Assembly: GCA_002483145.1 (NCBI GenBank)
Contig: DLHJ01000016.1
Location: 389,554-453,553, forward strand
Direction of reading: 5' to 3'
Source of the DNA: Cellvibrio sp. UBA7671
GTDB lineage: Bacteria > Pseudomonadota > Gammaproteobacteria > Pseudomonadales > Cellvibrionaceae
DNA length: 64,000 nt
Every line of letters starts with the position of its first letter. Within the stretch, counting starts at the first letter, position 1. The notes under the pieces were generated by a model. The model had not been told where the DNA came from. It saw only the letters and a list, made by a program, of their open reading frames with translations, and searched no databases. Both the position numbers and the translations under genes were made by a program. Shown here in pieces: positions 47,714-58,239 of the stretch.

Positions 47714-48228
47714 TGCGTAAACCCAATGTCTTTCTGGTCGGCCCCATGGGGGCCGGCAAATCTACCATAGGCCGTTTATTGGCTGCAGAATTAAACCTGA
47801 GTTTTCGAGATAGTGACCGTGTTATAGAAGAGCGAACGGGGGCTGATATTCCCTGGATCTTTGATATGGAAGGTGAAGAGGGCTTTCGTGAGCGCGAAAC
47901 AGCGGTGTTATTGGAATTGGCCAATGAGCGTGATGCTGTTATTGCGACCGGCGGTGGAATAGTTTTGCGTGCGCAAAACCGTGAAATGATGAAATCATCG
48001 GGGTTTGTTTGTTATCTCACGGCTTCTATCGACCAACTGGTTGAGCGCACCGCGCGCGATAAAAAGCGCCCTTTGTTACAAGTTGAAAATCCGCGCCAGA
48101 AAATCATTGATTTACTCGCCTTGCGCGATCCGCTGTATCAAGATGCGGCGGATTTCGTTGTGAATACTGATCGCCGCTCTCCTAAGGCAGTTGCACAGGA
48201 AATCGCATCGCTTGTGCAGGACGCCTGA
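47713..48228 (+). CDS. aroK: Shikimate kinase
   Basis: A 171-residue kinase of aromatic amino-acid synthesis. The P-loop is [11 protein letters not shown], shikimate residues include [14 protein letters not shown] and GGG, and the lid has [11 protein letters not shown]. Start overlaps the pilQ stop (TAATG), so it is part of the pil transcript. Confidence 0.98.
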   Translation: MRKPNVFLVGPMGAGKSTIGRLLAAELNLSFRDSDRVIEERTGADIPWIFDMEGEEGFRERETAVLLELANERDAVIATGGGIVLRAQNREMMKSSGFVCYLTASIDQLVERTARDKKRPLLQVENPRQKIIDLLALRDPLYQDAADFVVNTDRRSPKAVAQEIASLVQDA

Positions 48229-48342
48229 TCCGTTCAAGTTCTTTGTTTGTCTGCTTTTCCCTGCATTTTCCATCCCTGATATCAGCTGCACTTTGTGATA
48301 AAGTGCGGCTGATTTTCTATATCCCAGTTAAAGGCTCTTTTT

Positions 48343-49425
48343 ATGCAGGTTTTAACCGTTAATCTGGATGACCGCAGCTATCCAATTTATATCGGCGAGC
48401 AATTGTTGTCGCAGCCCGGCTTGATTCGCCAACATATTCGCGGACGTCAGGTTTGTGTGGTAACCAATGAAACTGTAGCGCCGCTGTATCTTGATCAACT
48501 GTGCGCTGCGCTCGATGGTTATCAAGTTGATAGTGTGACCTTGCCAGATGGTGAAAGCCACAAAACTCTGGATGTGTGGGCCAGTATTTTTGATAAGTTG
48601 CTCAGTGCGCGCCATAACCGTACTACGACGTTGATTGCACTCGGTGGCGGGGTGGTTGGTGATATGACTGGCTTTGCTGCGGCGTGTTACCAGCGCGGTG
48701 TTGATTTTATCCAGATTCCAACAACATTATTGTCGATGGTTGATTCATCTGTTGGTGGTAAAACCGGCGTAAATCATCCGCTCGGTAAAAATATGATTGG
48801 TGCTTTCTATCAGCCACTCTGTGTACTTGCTGACACCTCATTATTAACGACGTTGCCTGCGCGTGAATTATCCGCAGGCATTGCAGAAATAGTTAAATAC
48901 GGCTTGATTTCTGACTACGAATTTTTCGTCTGGCTGGAAAATAATATGGATCAGCTGCTCGCGGGTGATATGGCAGCGCTTGGATATGCGGTAAAACGCT
49001 CCTGCGAAAATAAAGCCGATGTGGTCGCACAAGATGAGCGTGAAGGCGGCTTGCGGGCGATTTTAAATTTGGGCCACACCTTTGGTCATGCAATTGAAAC
49101 TGCGCAGGGTTATGGCAACTGGCTACACGGTGAAGCTGTTGCAGCAGGCATGGTAATGGCTGCGGATTTGTCCTGGCGTCGCGGCGCCATTAGTTCAGAA
49201 GAGTTGGCGCGGGTTATTCAGTTATTGCAGCGAGCACATTTACCGGTAAATGCACCAGCTGATATGACTCCTGAACAATTTATGGAATTAATGGGGGTCG
49301 ATAAAAAGGTATTGGATGGGCGTTTACGTTTGGTGTTGCTGGAGTCTATGGGTAAAGCAATTGTTACCAGTGATATCGATCCCGGAATGCTGCAAGATAC
49401 TTTTGAAGCGTGCAAAGCGAATTAA
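48343..49425 (+). CDS. aroB: 3-dehydroquinate synthase
   Basis: A 360-residue NAD-dependent enzyme. Features: [55 protein letters not shown] and [12 protein letters not shown] with the metal-binding His. It follows aroK by 114 bp and precedes the damX-like gene, as in many gammaproteobacteria. Confidence 0.98.
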   Translation: MQVLTVNLDDRSYPIYIGEQLLSQPGLIRQHIRGRQVCVVTNETVAPLYLDQLCAALDGYQVDSVTLPDGESHKTLDVWASIFDKLLSARHNRTTTLIALGGGVVGDMTGFAAACYQRGVDFIQIPTTLLSMVDSSVGGKTGVNHPLGKNMIGAFYQPLCVLADTSLLTTLPARELSAGIAEIVKYGLISDYEFFVWLENNMDQLLAGDMAALGYAVKRSCENKADVVAQDEREGGLRAILNLGHTFGHAIETAQGYGNWLHGEAVAAGMVMAADLSWRRGAISSEELARVIQLLQRAHLPVNAPADMTPEQFMELMGVDKKVLDGRLRLVLLESMGKAIVTSDIDPGMLQDTFEACKAN

Positions 49426-49452
49426 CGAAACAGATTACAAGAGACAGACATC

Positions 49453-51198
49453 ATGACGAGAGAGTCACCGCTGCGTGCCCAGCCGGACAGTCGCCTACTC
49501 GATCACGGCGATTCACAACAGGGTTATTTGTTTGATGAGCCGGATGATGAACATCCTGAGGATCAGCTCCTGGCAGATTATCGGCAGCGCTATGGTTTGT
49601 CAGAAGATCCTTTCGCCCATGATTATTCATTCCCCTTGTTTACCGGCGCGGGTCGTCGTCAGTTGCTCGACCAGTTATTACACCTCTGCCAATTCAGTAA
49701 TAGTGTGCTCGCTGTTTTGGGTGAGCATGGCCTGGGCAAAACCCGCATTGCCCACGCGTTTATGGATTCGCTTTCAGACCAGGATCAAATTTGTTTTTTG
49801 AGCTTGCGCTCTGGTCAGAGTCTCGAACAAATTTTGTTGTCGATCATTCAATCCTTTGGTATTGAGACCAGTGAGGTCCCTTCAACTGAAAGTCTGTTGG
49901 CGGCTCTCGAAGCATTTATTGCCGAAGAAGCTGTTTCAGATGATGATGGTTTGGCAGTTGTAGTTTTGGACAATGCCCAATTGTTGGATGACCAGTCCAT
50001 CTCGGTATTGACCTCGTTACTCAGTAATTTTCCGCAACAAAATCGTTTGCATCTTGCGCTGTTTGGCGAGCCACAATTAATGCATCGCCTGGAGCGTTTG
50101 AGTCCGGAAAATTTATTAATCAATGATTTCCATCTACAACCATTTGGTTTGTTGGAGACAGTTGATTATTTAAATTTCCGCATGGAGATGGCTGATTATC
50201 TTGGTCCTGAGATCTTTACCGAGCAGATGGTCGAGCCTTGGTGGCGGCAGACCCATGGGCAGCTAAGTGTATTGCATGAATTGGCGCAGGAGCGCTTGCT
50301 CGAGTCAGTAACGCCTCCGTCTCCATCCAGCAAACGCCCTTTGCCGGTAGTACATATCATTGCAATATCCATGTTGATTGCGGTGGTAGGTGTAGCATTT
50401 CTGTATATGGGCGATGACAAAACACAGACACCCACGAATTCATCTCTAGCCAATTCAACCGCGCTTCCCACAGCAGCACCTCAGCCAGAAACTACCCAGC
50501 CAGCATCTGTGGCGTCAGCGGGTGTGGATATTAAAAATGCGGAGTTAAGCTCTACAGATACTCCTGTGCAGCCATTGTTACAGACCTTGCCGCAACCCCT
50601 GCAGCCCAATCAACAAGTGCAGCCGATAACAGAACCCGTACAAACCGTAGAATCAGCTGCATCGACGACTGTGATTAGTGAAGACATGCCAAAAGAGGAA
50701 GTTGTTCCTTTGGCTCAATTGCCCACTTCGCAGCCTAAGTCAACACAAGCATTGCCTGAACCTATGCCTATTGCGCAAGCGAAACCCGTAGAGGTCGCGC
50801 CTCAACCAGCGGCGCCGCCAGAAGTGAAAGTTATTAAACCCGAACCGGACATCGTTAAGCCCACCGTAAAATCAGTATCCACTGCGGCGATTGGTGCGGG
50901 TGCGCAAGAGCGCAATATTCTTTCTTGGAGGCCCAGTGAGTACACGATCCAATTATTGGGCGTCAGCAGTGAAAAAGCGGCGCGAGATTTTGTTGCCGCC
51001 CAAGCGAATAAAAAAGATCTTTTGGTGTTCAAGAGCAAGCGTCAAGGCAAGGATTGGTTTGTGGTGATTACTGGCCGTTACATCAGTTCTGCTCAGGCGC
51101 GCCAAGCAATTGCCAGATTGCCCGAGGCCCAGCGTGATGCAGGCCCTTGGCCTCGCGATGTGAAAACAATCCAAAATGAAATTAAATCGGCGCTGTAA
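49453..51198 (+). CDS. damX: DamX-like protein: AAA ATPase plus SPOR domain
   Basis: A 581-residue cell-division-associated protein. An N-terminal AAA/ExeA-like ATPase domain (Walker A LGEHGLGKTRIAHAF, Walker B LAVVVLDNAQLL, YRQRYGLSEDPFAHDYSFPLFTG) is followed by one membrane helix (VHIIAISMLIAVVGVAFLYMG), a ~170-residue Pro/Gln-rich linker and a C-terminal SPOR domain (EYTIQLLGVSSEKAARDFV). E. coli DamX lacks the ATPase part; pseudomonad-type DamX has it. Confidence 0.88.
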   Translation: MTRESPLRAQPDSRLLDHGDSQQGYLFDEPDDEHPEDQLLADYRQRYGLSEDPFAHDYSFPLFTGAGRRQLLDQLLHLCQFSNSVLAVLGEHGLGKTRIAHAFMDSLSDQDQICFLSLRSGQSLEQILLSIIQSFGIETSEVPSTESLLAALEAFIAEEAVSDDDGLAVVVLDNAQLLDDQSISVLTSLLSNFPQQNRLHLALFGEPQLMHRLERLSPENLLINDFHLQPFGLLETVDYLNFRMEMADYLGPEIFTEQMVEPWWRQTHGQLSVLHELAQERLLESVTPPSPSSKRPLPVVHIIAISMLIAVVGVAFLYMGDDKTQTPTNSSLANSTALPTAAPQPETTQPASVASAGVDIKNAELSSTDTPVQPLLQTLPQPLQPNQQVQPITEPVQTVESAASTTVISEDMPKEEVVPLAQLPTSQPKSTQALPEPMPIAQAKPVEVAPQPAAPPEVKVIKPEPDIVKPTVKSVSTAAIGAGAQERNILSWRPSEYTIQLLGVSSEKAARDFVAAQANKKDLLVFKSKRQGKDWFVVITGRYISSAQARQAIARLPEAQRDAGPWPRDVKTIQNEIKSAL

Positions 51199-51221
51199 TG
51201 CGAGGAAAAAAATTAGGCAAT

Positions 51222-51250
51222 AAAAAACGCGGCAAATGCCGCGTTTTTTT
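51222..51250. terminator. Terminator between damX and gcvH (convergent)
   Basis: AAAAACGCGGCA and TGCCGCGTTTTT form a perfect 12-bp stem with A and T runs, so it serves both convergent genes. Confidence 0.92.
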
Positions 51251-51273
51251 GATGGAGAGTGAAAAATAAAAAA

Positions 51274-51666
51274 TTATTCATCGCTTTCCAACAGTTCACG
51301 ATATTCACTTGCATCGAGTGCTTCATCAAGTTCAGCCAAATCATCAGGCTTAACGCGGAAGAACCAGCCATCATCGTATGGTGAGCTGTTAACGGTTTCT
51401 GGGGCATCTTGCAGTGCTTCGTTAACGGCAACGACTTCACCTGATACCAGCGAGTAAATATCGGAAGCTGCTTTAACGGACTCCACTACGCCTGCTTCTT
51501 CGCCCAGTGCTATGCGGGTGCCGACTTCCGGGGTTTCTACATACACCACATCACCCAATGCATCTTGTGCATGGTCGGTAATGCCGATGGTGACTGTGCC
51601 ATCTTCTTCAACTCGCGCCCACTCGTGGCTGCTCAAATATTTCAGTTCTTTGCGAATATCACTCAT
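51274..51666 (-). CDS. gcvH: Glycine cleavage system H protein
   Basis: A 130-residue lipoyl carrier of the glycine cleavage complex. The lipoylated Lys K65 lies in [20 protein letters not shown]. gcvT lies 54 bp upstream on the same strand. gcvP is not in the window. Confidence 0.98.
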   Translation of the reverse strand: MSDIRKELKYLSSHEWARVEEDGTVTIGITDHAQDALGDVVYVETPEVGTRIALGEEAGVVESVKAASDIYSLVSGEVVAVNEALQDAPETVNSSPYDDGWFFRVKPDDLAELDEALDASEYRELLESDE

Positions 51667-51720
51667 GATCTTGTTCCTGTGGTAGTTCCGATAAGAATTT
51701 TTAAACGATCAACGTTATGG

Positions 51721-52809
51721 TCAGATAAGGGCTTTTCCATTGCGTACAAAATTGGGTGCGACTACCTCGACGGTGACTTGCTTGCCGCGCATCTCGACCT
51801 GACAGTGGGCGCCTATGCTGCGGGGCACTCGCGCTAAAGCAATAGAATAGCCCAAGCTGGGCGAAAATGTCCCGCTGGTGATTACGCCTTTTTCATCGCT
51901 ACCTTCCACTGTGACGATCTGTTCAGCGCGCAACACACCGCGTTCGCGCAGTACCAATCCCACCAGCTTTTGGGTTGATCCAGCTGCCTTTTGTGCTTCC
52001 AATACCGCGCGGCCGATAAAGTCGCGTGAGTCTGGTTGCCACGCAATAGTCCAGCCCATATTGGCGGCGAGTGGCGATACGGATTCATCCATCTCATGGC
52101 CGTAAAGATTCATACCTGCTTCGAGTCGCAAGGTATCCCGTGCGCCCAAACCGCAGGGTGCGACACCTGCATCGGCCAAAGCCTTCCAGAGGCTTGCTGC
52201 TGCTTCGTTTGGTAGCATGATTTCCAGACCGTCTTCGCCGGTATAACCTGTGCGGCCAATAAACCAATCGCCCGCAGGCAGGCCTTGGAATACTTGCAGG
52301 TTAGCGATAATCGCCGCCTGTTCAGCGCTAAGCAGCGATGAGGCGATGCGAATTGCATCTGGCCCTTGCACCGCGATCATCGCCAATTCAGCGCGCTCGG
52401 TTATTGCGACAGAGAACGTCTTTGCAACTTGATTCATCCAGGCGAGGTCTTTCTCGCGGGTGCTGCAGTTAACGACAACGCGGTACCAATCGCCGAGGTT
52501 ATAGACGATCAAATCATCGATCACACCACCATCATGATTGAGCATGCCGCTATAGAGTGCTTTGCCGAAAAGCGCATCCAGCTTGGCAACGTCGTTAGCA
52601 AGCAGATATTGCAGATAGGCTTTGGCATCGCCGCCCGTTACATCCACCACAGTCATATGGGAGACGTCAAACATCCCCGCCGATTGGCGCACCTTATGGT
52701 GCTCCTCGATTTGCGAGCCGTAATGAAGTGGCATATCCCAGCCGCCAAAGTCCACGAGTTTGCCGCCCATGGCTTGATGGGTGGCATAGAGAGCGGTTTT
52801 GTTGCCCAT
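51721..52809 (-). CDS. gcvT: Glycine cleavage system T protein (aminomethyltransferase)
   Basis: A 362-residue folate-dependent enzyme. Signatures: [62 protein letters not shown] and [20 protein letters not shown]. It is followed by gcvH, so both belong to one operon. Confidence 0.98.
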   Translation of the reverse strand: MGNKTALYATHQAMGGKLVDFGGWDMPLHYGSQIEEHHKVRQSAGMFDVSHMTVVDVTGGDAKAYLQYLLANDVAKLDALFGKALYSGMLNHDGGVIDDLIVYNLGDWYRVVVNCSTREKDLAWMNQVAKTFSVAITERAELAMIAVQGPDAIRIASSLLSAEQAAIIANLQVFQGLPAGDWFIGRTGYTGEDGLEIMLPNEAAASLWKALADAGVAPCGLGARDTLRLEAGMNLYGHEMDESVSPLAANMGWTIAWQPDSRDFIGRAVLEAQKAAGSTQKLVGLVLRERGVLRAEQIVTVEGSDEKGVITSGTFSPSLGYSIALARVPRSIGAHCQVEMRGKQVTVEVVAPNFVRNGKALI

Positions 52810-52850
52810 TGGAATACCTGCGCAGAAGGGTGGGTTGGAAAAAGGGCGCC

Positions 52851-52880
52851 ATTCTAGGCGGGCGGGCGGATGCTGTCCAA
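52851..52880 (-). promoter_or_regulatory. Predicted gcvT-gcvH promoter
   Basis: On the minus strand TTGGAC (52880-52875) and TAGAAT (52856-52851) with an 18-bp gap. No glycine riboswitch fold was found in the short leader. Confidence 0.55.
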
Positions 52881-52923
52881 CGAATCGGCGCGGGCGATAA
52901 CAATGCCGGCGCCGATAGCGTGT

Positions 52924-53490
52924 TTAGCGCCCGTAGTAAGCGGTAAAGCTGGCTTGGCCGATACGATTGGCGTTGATCATGTAGCCGATCAGTGCGGCGG
53001 TTGCATCGGAAGGGACTTCGATTTTCTCGGTTTTTAGCGCATGTAGGGTAAAAATATAGCGGTGCGGTTTATCACCCACTGGTGGGCAGGCGCCACCAAA
53101 ACCGGGTGCTCCAAAATCGGTGCGGCCTTGCAGGCTGCCCACAGGGAGTTTTTTGCCATCCGCCGTACCAACACCTGCTGCTAATTTCGTGGTGGTAGCG
53201 GGTAGGTTATAAACTACCCAGTGCCACCAGCCAGAGCCAGTAGGTGCATCCGGATCGTAAACCGTGAGTGCAAAACTCTTGGTGCCTTCGGGTGCGTTAG
53301 CCCATATCAATTCCGGTGAAATATTGTTGCCGGTGCAGCCAAAGCCATTGAATACCTGATCGGCTCCGAGGGTGGACTCTGGTTTTATCGTCGGGCTGGA
53401 TAAGGTGAAATCGGCCGCTGCAACCAGGCTATTTAAAGCCAACGCACCGAATAATCCCAATGCGATTTTTACATTGCGTTTTTTCAACAT
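52924..53490 (-). CDS. YbhB/YbcL-family (PEBP) exported protein
   Basis: A 188-residue protein of the phosphatidylethanolamine-binding family with a signal peptide (VKIALGLFGALALNSLVAAA). Signatures: GNNISPELIWANAPEGTKSFALTVYDPDAP, GWWHWVVYNLPATT and the CPP site GACPPVGDKPHRYIFTLHAL. Function in bacteria is unproven. Confidence 0.93.
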   Translation of the reverse strand: MLKKRNVKIALGLFGALALNSLVAAADFTLSSPTIKPESTLGADQVFNGFGCTGNNISPELIWANAPEGTKSFALTVYDPDAPTGSGWWHWVVYNLPATTTKLAAGVGTADGKKLPVGSLQGRTDFGAPGFGGACPPVGDKPHRYIFTLHALKTEKIEVPSDATAALIGYMINANRIGQASFTAYYGR

Positions 53491-53514
53491 GGTTTACTCC
53501 TTTTGTTTGTTAGT

Positions 53515-54579
53515 TCAGTTATTGCTTTCAGGTTTTGTAGGCGTATCCGCCGGTGCATCCGATTCGACTGCATCACCACCGTCTTGATCCGGGTTATCTT
53601 TTTCGGAGCTCTTTTTTTCAGCGCCGTCTTTTTCAGGATTGTCTTTGCGCTCCCCATCAACTTTTTCTTTCAGGCTTTGCATATCCGCCATAAACTCTTC
53701 CAGGCTGTGATCACGGCTAATACGCACTGCCGGTGGATAAATGCGGCTCATATAAAGCTCATCCGACAAGTGATTGCTCGCTTGGTATTCCTTGGTCATG
53801 GTGATAGCGGAACCCAGGATCGCGATGGCCGCCAAGTAGATTTTTAAGCGGTTCGGACGTTTATTCCCCGCAGTCAGAAAATGGAAATAGAGCACAATCG
53901 CGCAAATAAAAATAAGCGGATGTACGCTAAATGTGAGCAGCGCTTCCCAACTGAATGCATAGGCAACCAAGCCGCTGAGGTGTTCCCATAACTCCAGAAA
54001 TGCCAGACCCGCACTGGCAATAAATAAATGGCGACCAAAACGTGCGTGGCCGGTAAACAGTTTGCCAAACAGCGCCCAGATTCCACTCCAGCCAATCGCA
54101 AAACCAAACACACTGACCAGCTCCAGCAAGTATTTGCTGAGCGTGCCTTGATTGAGATCTGCGAGCCAGGTGCTTAACAGTCCAGTTACTAACAACAAGG
54201 CCAAACCAGTAAGTGCTGGTAGCAAACCTTCCCAGCGGTGGTTGGTCAAATCGGTTACTTCTGCGGCCACTTTGTAGTCGGCTGTGCGAATCCGCAATCG
54301 TGTGTGGCCGAGGCGATAAATATTATCGCCGCCCACAACAAAAAAATTCTCACGGGTATTGGCGTAAGTGATGCCGTTGTAACTGCCTAAATCCGCGATG
54401 ATCAGTTCATCCAGTTGATTCAATTCAATCTGCGCATGATGCGCGGCAGTATGTGGGTCATCGAGAATAATATCGTTGTCGTAAGCGCGGCCAATGGTGA
54501 TTGGCAGATGCGTCACTTTGCTGCGATGTAATACTTCGCCATCAGGTGTTAATTGCTCAACAAAAATGGAGTGGCTCAT
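53515..54579 (-). CDS. FHA-domain membrane protein
   Basis: A 354-residue protein: an N-terminal FHA domain (ITIGRAYDNDIILDDPHTAAHHAQIEL, DLGSYNGITYANTR) that binds phosphothreonine, then about five membrane helices and an acidic, Lys/Asp-rich tail with repeated EK[KD]. It overlaps the upstream protease gene by 4 nt (ATGA), so the two are translated together; the pair may be a signalling/protease module of the cell envelope. Confidence 0.85.
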   Translation of the reverse strand: MSHSIFVEQLTPDGEVLHRSKVTHLPITIGRAYDNDIILDDPHTAAHHAQIELNQLDELIIADLGSYNGITYANTRENFFVVGGDNIYRLGHTRLRIRTADYKVAAEVTDLTNHRWEGLLPALTGLALLLVTGLLSTWLADLNQGTLSKYLLELVSVFGFAIGWSGIWALFGKLFTGHARFGRHLFIASAGLAFLELWEHLSGLVAYAFSWEALLTFSVHPLIFICAIVLYFHFLTAGNKRPNRLKIYLAAIAILGSAITMTKEYQASNHLSDELYMSRIYPPAVRISRDHSLEEFMADMQSLKEKVDGERKDNPEKDGAEKKSSEKDNPDQDGGDAVESDAPADTPTKPESNN

Positions 54580-56012
54580 TGTGCGGCCTCCATAGTGTCG
54601 GATTTATTTTGCGCTGATTCAGTATTGGAAGTGTCGCTTGCATCAGTTTTAATGCTGTCATCGAGTACAGGTTTTGTTTCGTCATCCGTTTTTGTGGTGC
54701 GATCAATTCCCTGCAAAAATTGGTTAATTAATTTCGTGCCGTTGCCGTAGGAGACGCCTTGGATATTGATCATACTTTGCAAACTTTTTTGGCTGTCGTC
54801 AGTGCTCGCGGTGATCAACGTGAAATCGTAGAGCTCCTTAAATTTGTGATAAGCCTCGGCGCATACCAGCGCGCGCAGCGAAATATTATTGTGTTTAATA
54901 AAATCTTCTGTGCAGGCTGCGGGTGTAATGGTTTCGCTTTTTGCTGTGCTATACACCTGGCCGTTAAACATATTGGTGGCGAGCTGCGCAAACTGCATGG
55001 CGTTGAGGTTTTTATTGTGTGCATATTTGTGATGCATGCTGATATGACCGGTTTGCATGTCACCCGATACAAAAATCGCCGATTCCATCGAGCAGTTGAT
55101 GCTCGCAATGGTGTAGGCCTTTTTCGCCGAACTGTCAGTATTGCCCCAGCAGCGCACTTGGTCGGATTCGCGCACCGGAACACGATAGGGTCCTAAATCT
55201 TTAATGCTGAATGGTTTCTCCAATAATTTATCCACCATCACCGCTTGGTGTTCCAGCAACTGTTCACCAATCACCGGTTTGAAATCGGTAGGTGGTGTCA
55301 TATCGCCCGTCACGCGTGCGAGCAATGCTTGTACATAGCGCACCGGAACCAAAAAACTTACCAATTCGCCGTCTCGCCGATGCGCAACATTTACACCGGC
55401 GACTTGTCCGTCTGCGGTCACATTGGGGCCGCCACTCATGCCTGCGTTGACTGGGCCGGTAAACATCAGTTGGTCGGAAAAACCGCGTGCGCTGATACCG
55501 TTATAAGTGCCTTCAGAAATGGTAAACCCCAAATCGAGAGGATTGCCGAGCGAATATAAATGTTGCCCTTGATTTAATTTCACCAGTGCGGGTTGCTCGC
55601 CGCCATTGACAGCGTGCGGCACTTTGAAAAAACCACTGCCATTGCGCGCAATGCGCACTACAGCTAAATCGTGCAATACATCGACTGCCAGTAATTCAAG
55701 CGCACCACTCTTACCGCTGGTGTCCTTGTATTCACCAAAATAGGTTTCTGGCTCCAGCGCAATTTGCGATACCACATGGAAATTGGTCACGACCAAATTC
55801 GAATTGCCAATTAAAAAGCCCGAACCAACCGAAGATTGGCTATTGCCGTTTTTCAGCAATACGCGCAACTGCAGTAAGTCTTGCTGGGCAGAAGCATAGA
55901 GTTGCTGGGCGGCAGACGATGCAAGGGGTGGGGCAGTTTCAGCCAAGGCGGGCATACTCAAGCTGATAGCCAATGCGATGGCGTGGGTCAGCAGGCGATA
56001 GGAAAAGCTCAT
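54576..56012 (-). CDS. Exported trypsin-like (S1C) serine protease
   Basis: A 478-residue protein with a signal peptide ending near PALAE. The protease domain has the catalytic His in VTNFHVVS, Asp in LHDLAVVRI and Ser in GPVNAGMSGGPNVTADGQVAGVNV; no PDZ domain is visible. ATG 56012 has AAGGA 6 nt upstream. The C-terminal ~250 residues have no recognised domain. The downstream FHA gene overlaps. Confidence 0.85.
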   Translation of the reverse strand: MSFSYRLLTHAIALAISLSMPALAETAPPLASSAAQQLYASAQQDLLQLRVLLKNGNSQSSVGSGFLIGNSNLVVTNFHVVSQIALEPETYFGEYKDTSGKSGALELLAVDVLHDLAVVRIARNGSGFFKVPHAVNGGEQPALVKLNQGQHLYSLGNPLDLGFTISEGTYNGISARGFSDQLMFTGPVNAGMSGGPNVTADGQVAGVNVAHRRDGELVSFLVPVRYVQALLARVTGDMTPPTDFKPVIGEQLLEHQAVMVDKLLEKPFSIKDLGPYRVPVRESDQVRCWGNTDSSAKKAYTIASINCSMESAIFVSGDMQTGHISMHHKYAHNKNLNAMQFAQLATNMFNGQVYSTAKSETITPAACTEDFIKHNNISLRALVCAEAYHKFKELYDFTLITASTDDSQKSLQSMINIQGVSYGNGTKLINQFLQGIDRTTKTDDETKPVLDDSIKTDASDTSNTESAQNKSDTMEAAQ

Positions 56013-56227
56013 GAAAATCCTTGCAGCAATTAGGGTAATAAAAAAAGAGTCAGCATAAACGGCCATAGGCGATATAAAGAATCATCGCGGTAAAGGATAG
56101 TGGCTGTGACGGGATAGTAGCGACTATTTCTCTACCCAGGTAGCAAGATTTGTCTCGCTCGCTGCAAATGTTGCATTGCAAGCGGACTAATACGCCCGTG
56201 TATCAGCGGCGGTTCAATCTAGCTTGC

Positions 56228-56944
56228 CTAGTGATCCGGCGTGCGCGCCAAGGCCCAAATGTCCACCTGTTTGGCGCCGGCTTTAAGCAATAGTTCACTC
56301 AAGGTGCGTGCCGTGGCGGTGGTGGTGACGACATCGTCAATCAGCGCAATCTTCGCAGCTTGGATTGTTAACGAATTTGCCGGTTTTATGCTGAATGACT
56401 GGCGTAAATTCTTTAACCGCTGTGCGCGGCTTAACCCTTTCTGCGAATGGTGATAATGCTCTTGTCGGCAGGCTGACAGCACTGGAATCTCCAGGTGTTT
56501 ACCTACCCAATAGGCCATAAGCTCGCTCTGGTTAAACCCGCGCTGCCAGCGTTTTCGCCAGTGGATAGGCACAGGCACTAAAAAATCCGGGCGCTCACTG
56601 TGCCTGCAGGTCTCGGCCAGCAAGCGTGCGAGTAGCTTGCCGCTGCTCAGCTGGCGCCGGTATTTAAACTGGTGAATCAGGTGGTCAAGTGGATGCTCGT
56701 AACGAAAGGCGATACTGGATTGGCGAAAAGCTGGCGGTTTTTGCAGGCATTTTCCGCACAAGGCGGCATCGCTGGTTAGTGGCAGGGCGCAGCAGCGGCA
56801 TAAAAAGGGTTCGCGGTTCAAGCGCGGTAGGGCGGCATCGCATTCGGGGCAGAGTAGCTGAAAGTCGGCGCTGGCGAGGCCGCACATCAAGCAAGGGGCT
56901 GGCAGCAGGTGGTTGAGCAGGTTGGTGAGGGTCAAGCGCAGCAT
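56228..56944 (-). CDS. comF: ComF-family phosphoribosyltransferase-like protein
   Basis: A 238-residue protein related to competence protein ComF/GntX. An N-terminal zinc-finger (CLMCGLASADFQLLCPECDAALP, CRCCALPLTSDAALCGKC) precedes a PRTase domain with LVPVPIHWRKRWQRGFNQSELMA and the PRPP motif IALIDDVVTTTATARTLSELL. ATG 56944 has AGGGA upstream; the frame to 57007 is less likely. Divergent from bioB. Confidence 0.93.
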   Translation of the reverse strand: MLRLTLTNLLNHLLPAPCLMCGLASADFQLLCPECDAALPRLNREPFLCRCCALPLTSDAALCGKCLQKPPAFRQSSIAFRYEHPLDHLIHQFKYRRQLSSGKLLARLLAETCRHSERPDFLVPVPIHWRKRWQRGFNQSELMAYWVGKHLEIPVLSACRQEHYHHSQKGLSRAQRLKNLRQSFSIKPANSLTIQAAKIALIDDVVTTTATARTLSELLLKAGAKQVDIWALARTPDH

Positions 56945-57014
56945 AAAAATCCCTATCAAATACATCCTTGGTGGTGGCATTGTCGATATTGCCTGCGCTT
57001 TTGTCAAAATGGAG

Positions 57015-57068
57015 TTGTAAACCCGAATTGAGCTTTTGGGTTGACAGCTTTTTTTGCTCAGTTAAGAT
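57015..57068 (+). promoter_or_regulatory. bioB promoter with BirA-type operator
   Basis: TTGTAAACC (57015-57023), 15 bp, GGTTGACAG (57039-57047) fits the BirA operator form TTGTAAACC-N15/16-GGTTTACAA in most positions. The right arm covers the -35 TTGACA (57041-57046); TAAGAT (57063-57068) is the -10 with a 16-bp gap. Biotin-loaded BirA would block the promoter. Confidence 0.75.
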
Positions 57069-57116
57069 GCGGTCATAGTCCGAACACTTTTGCCCAGAAC
57101 ACAATGGAACGCACCT

Positions 57117-58175
57117 ATGAATGCCAGCCTTGCTCCGACCATCAGACACGATTGGACCCGCGCCGAAATCACCGCCCTGTTTGCACTTCCCTTTAGCGAC
57201 CTGATGTTCCAGGCGCAAAGCGTGCACCGCGCCCATTTCAATCCCAATGAGGTGCAGGTCAGCACGCTCTGCTCGATCAAAACCGGCGCCTGCCCGGAAG
57301 ACTGCGCCTATTGCCCGCAGTCAGCCCGTTACGACACCGGTCTTGAGCGAGAAAAGTTGATGGCAGTGGAAAAAGTGATTGAGGAAGCCAAAGCGGCCAA
57401 AGCGTCCGGTGCTACCCGCTTCTGCATGGGCGCCGCCTGGCGCTCGCCGAAAAACAAAGATATGCCCTACGTGACGACTATGGTGCAGGGTGTTAAAGCC
57501 TTGGGTCTGGAAACCTGCATGACGCTTGGTATGCTCGACGAATCACAAGCGCAGGAATTGGCTGATGCGGGTTTGGATTACTACAACCACAACCTCGATA
57601 CCTCGCCCGAATACTACGGTGAAATCATTACTACCCGCACCTATCAAGACCGATTGGAAACCCTGGCCAACGTGCGCAAGGCCGGTATGAAAGTCTGCTG
57701 CGGCGGTATTGTCGGCATGGGTGAAGAAGAAAATGATCGCGCCGGTCTGCTGCAGCAGCTTGCCAATATGCCGGAACATCCCGAATCTGTGCCCATCAAC
57801 ATGCTGGTAAAAGTCGGCGGTACGCCATTGGAAAATGAAGCGGATCTCGATCCGTTTGATTTTCTCCGCACCATCGCCGTCGCCCGTATTTTGATGCCGC
57901 AATCGCACGTGCGCCTCTCTGCTGGTCGTGAGCAAATGAACGAACAAACCCAGGCGATGGCTTTCCTCGCTGGCGCTAACTCGATTTTCTATGGTGAGAA
58001 ATTACTGACTACGCCCAACCCTGAAGCCAACAAAGATATGCAGTTGTTCAAAAAGCTCGGCATCAAGCCCGAAGCTTACGAAGTGCATGAAGATGAAAGC
58101 GAGCAGGAGGCATCGATAGTGCATCAGTTGCAAGAAGCGGCAATGGATTCGATGTTTTACAACGCTGCAAAATAA
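57117..58175 (+). CDS. bioB: Biotin synthase
   Basis: A 352-residue radical SAM enzyme that inserts sulphur into dethiobiotin. The cluster motif is C59-PED-C63-AY-C66; further signatures are [20 protein letters not shown] and [17 protein letters not shown] 57117 is chosen; a TTG nine codons upstream is less likely. First gene of the biotin operon. Confidence 0.97.
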   Translation: MNASLAPTIRHDWTRAEITALFALPFSDLMFQAQSVHRAHFNPNEVQVSTLCSIKTGACPEDCAYCPQSARYDTGLEREKLMAVEKVIEEAKAAKASGATRFCMGAAWRSPKNKDMPYVTTMVQGVKALGLETCMTLGMLDESQAQELADAGLDYYNHNLDTSPEYYGEIITTRTYQDRLETLANVRKAGMKVCCGGIVGMGEEENDRAGLLQQLANMPEHPESVPINMLVKVGGTPLENEADLDPFDFLRTIAVARILMPQSHVRLSAGREQMNEQTQAMAFLAGANSIFYGEKLLTTPNPEANKDMQLFKKLGIKPEAYEVHEDESEQEASIVHQLQEAAMDSMFYNAAK

Positions 58176-58194
58176 GTTTCACTTTGTGATTATC

Positions 58195-58228
58195 CCTACG
58201 GCGGGTTGCTTCGCTAACCCGCCCTACG
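58195..58228. repeat. REP-like palindrome between bioB and bioF
   Basis: GGCGGGTT (58200-58207) and AACCCGCC (58216-58223) pair around GCTTCGCT, in the CTAC(G)-flanked form of common REP elements. It may stabilise the bioB message. Confidence 0.65.
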
Positions 58229-58239
58229 CGTGCTTACTC

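Noticed and set aside
52810..52923. Glycine riboswitch before gcvT
   Set aside because: The leader is about 40 nt after the predicted start and shows no riboswitch core.
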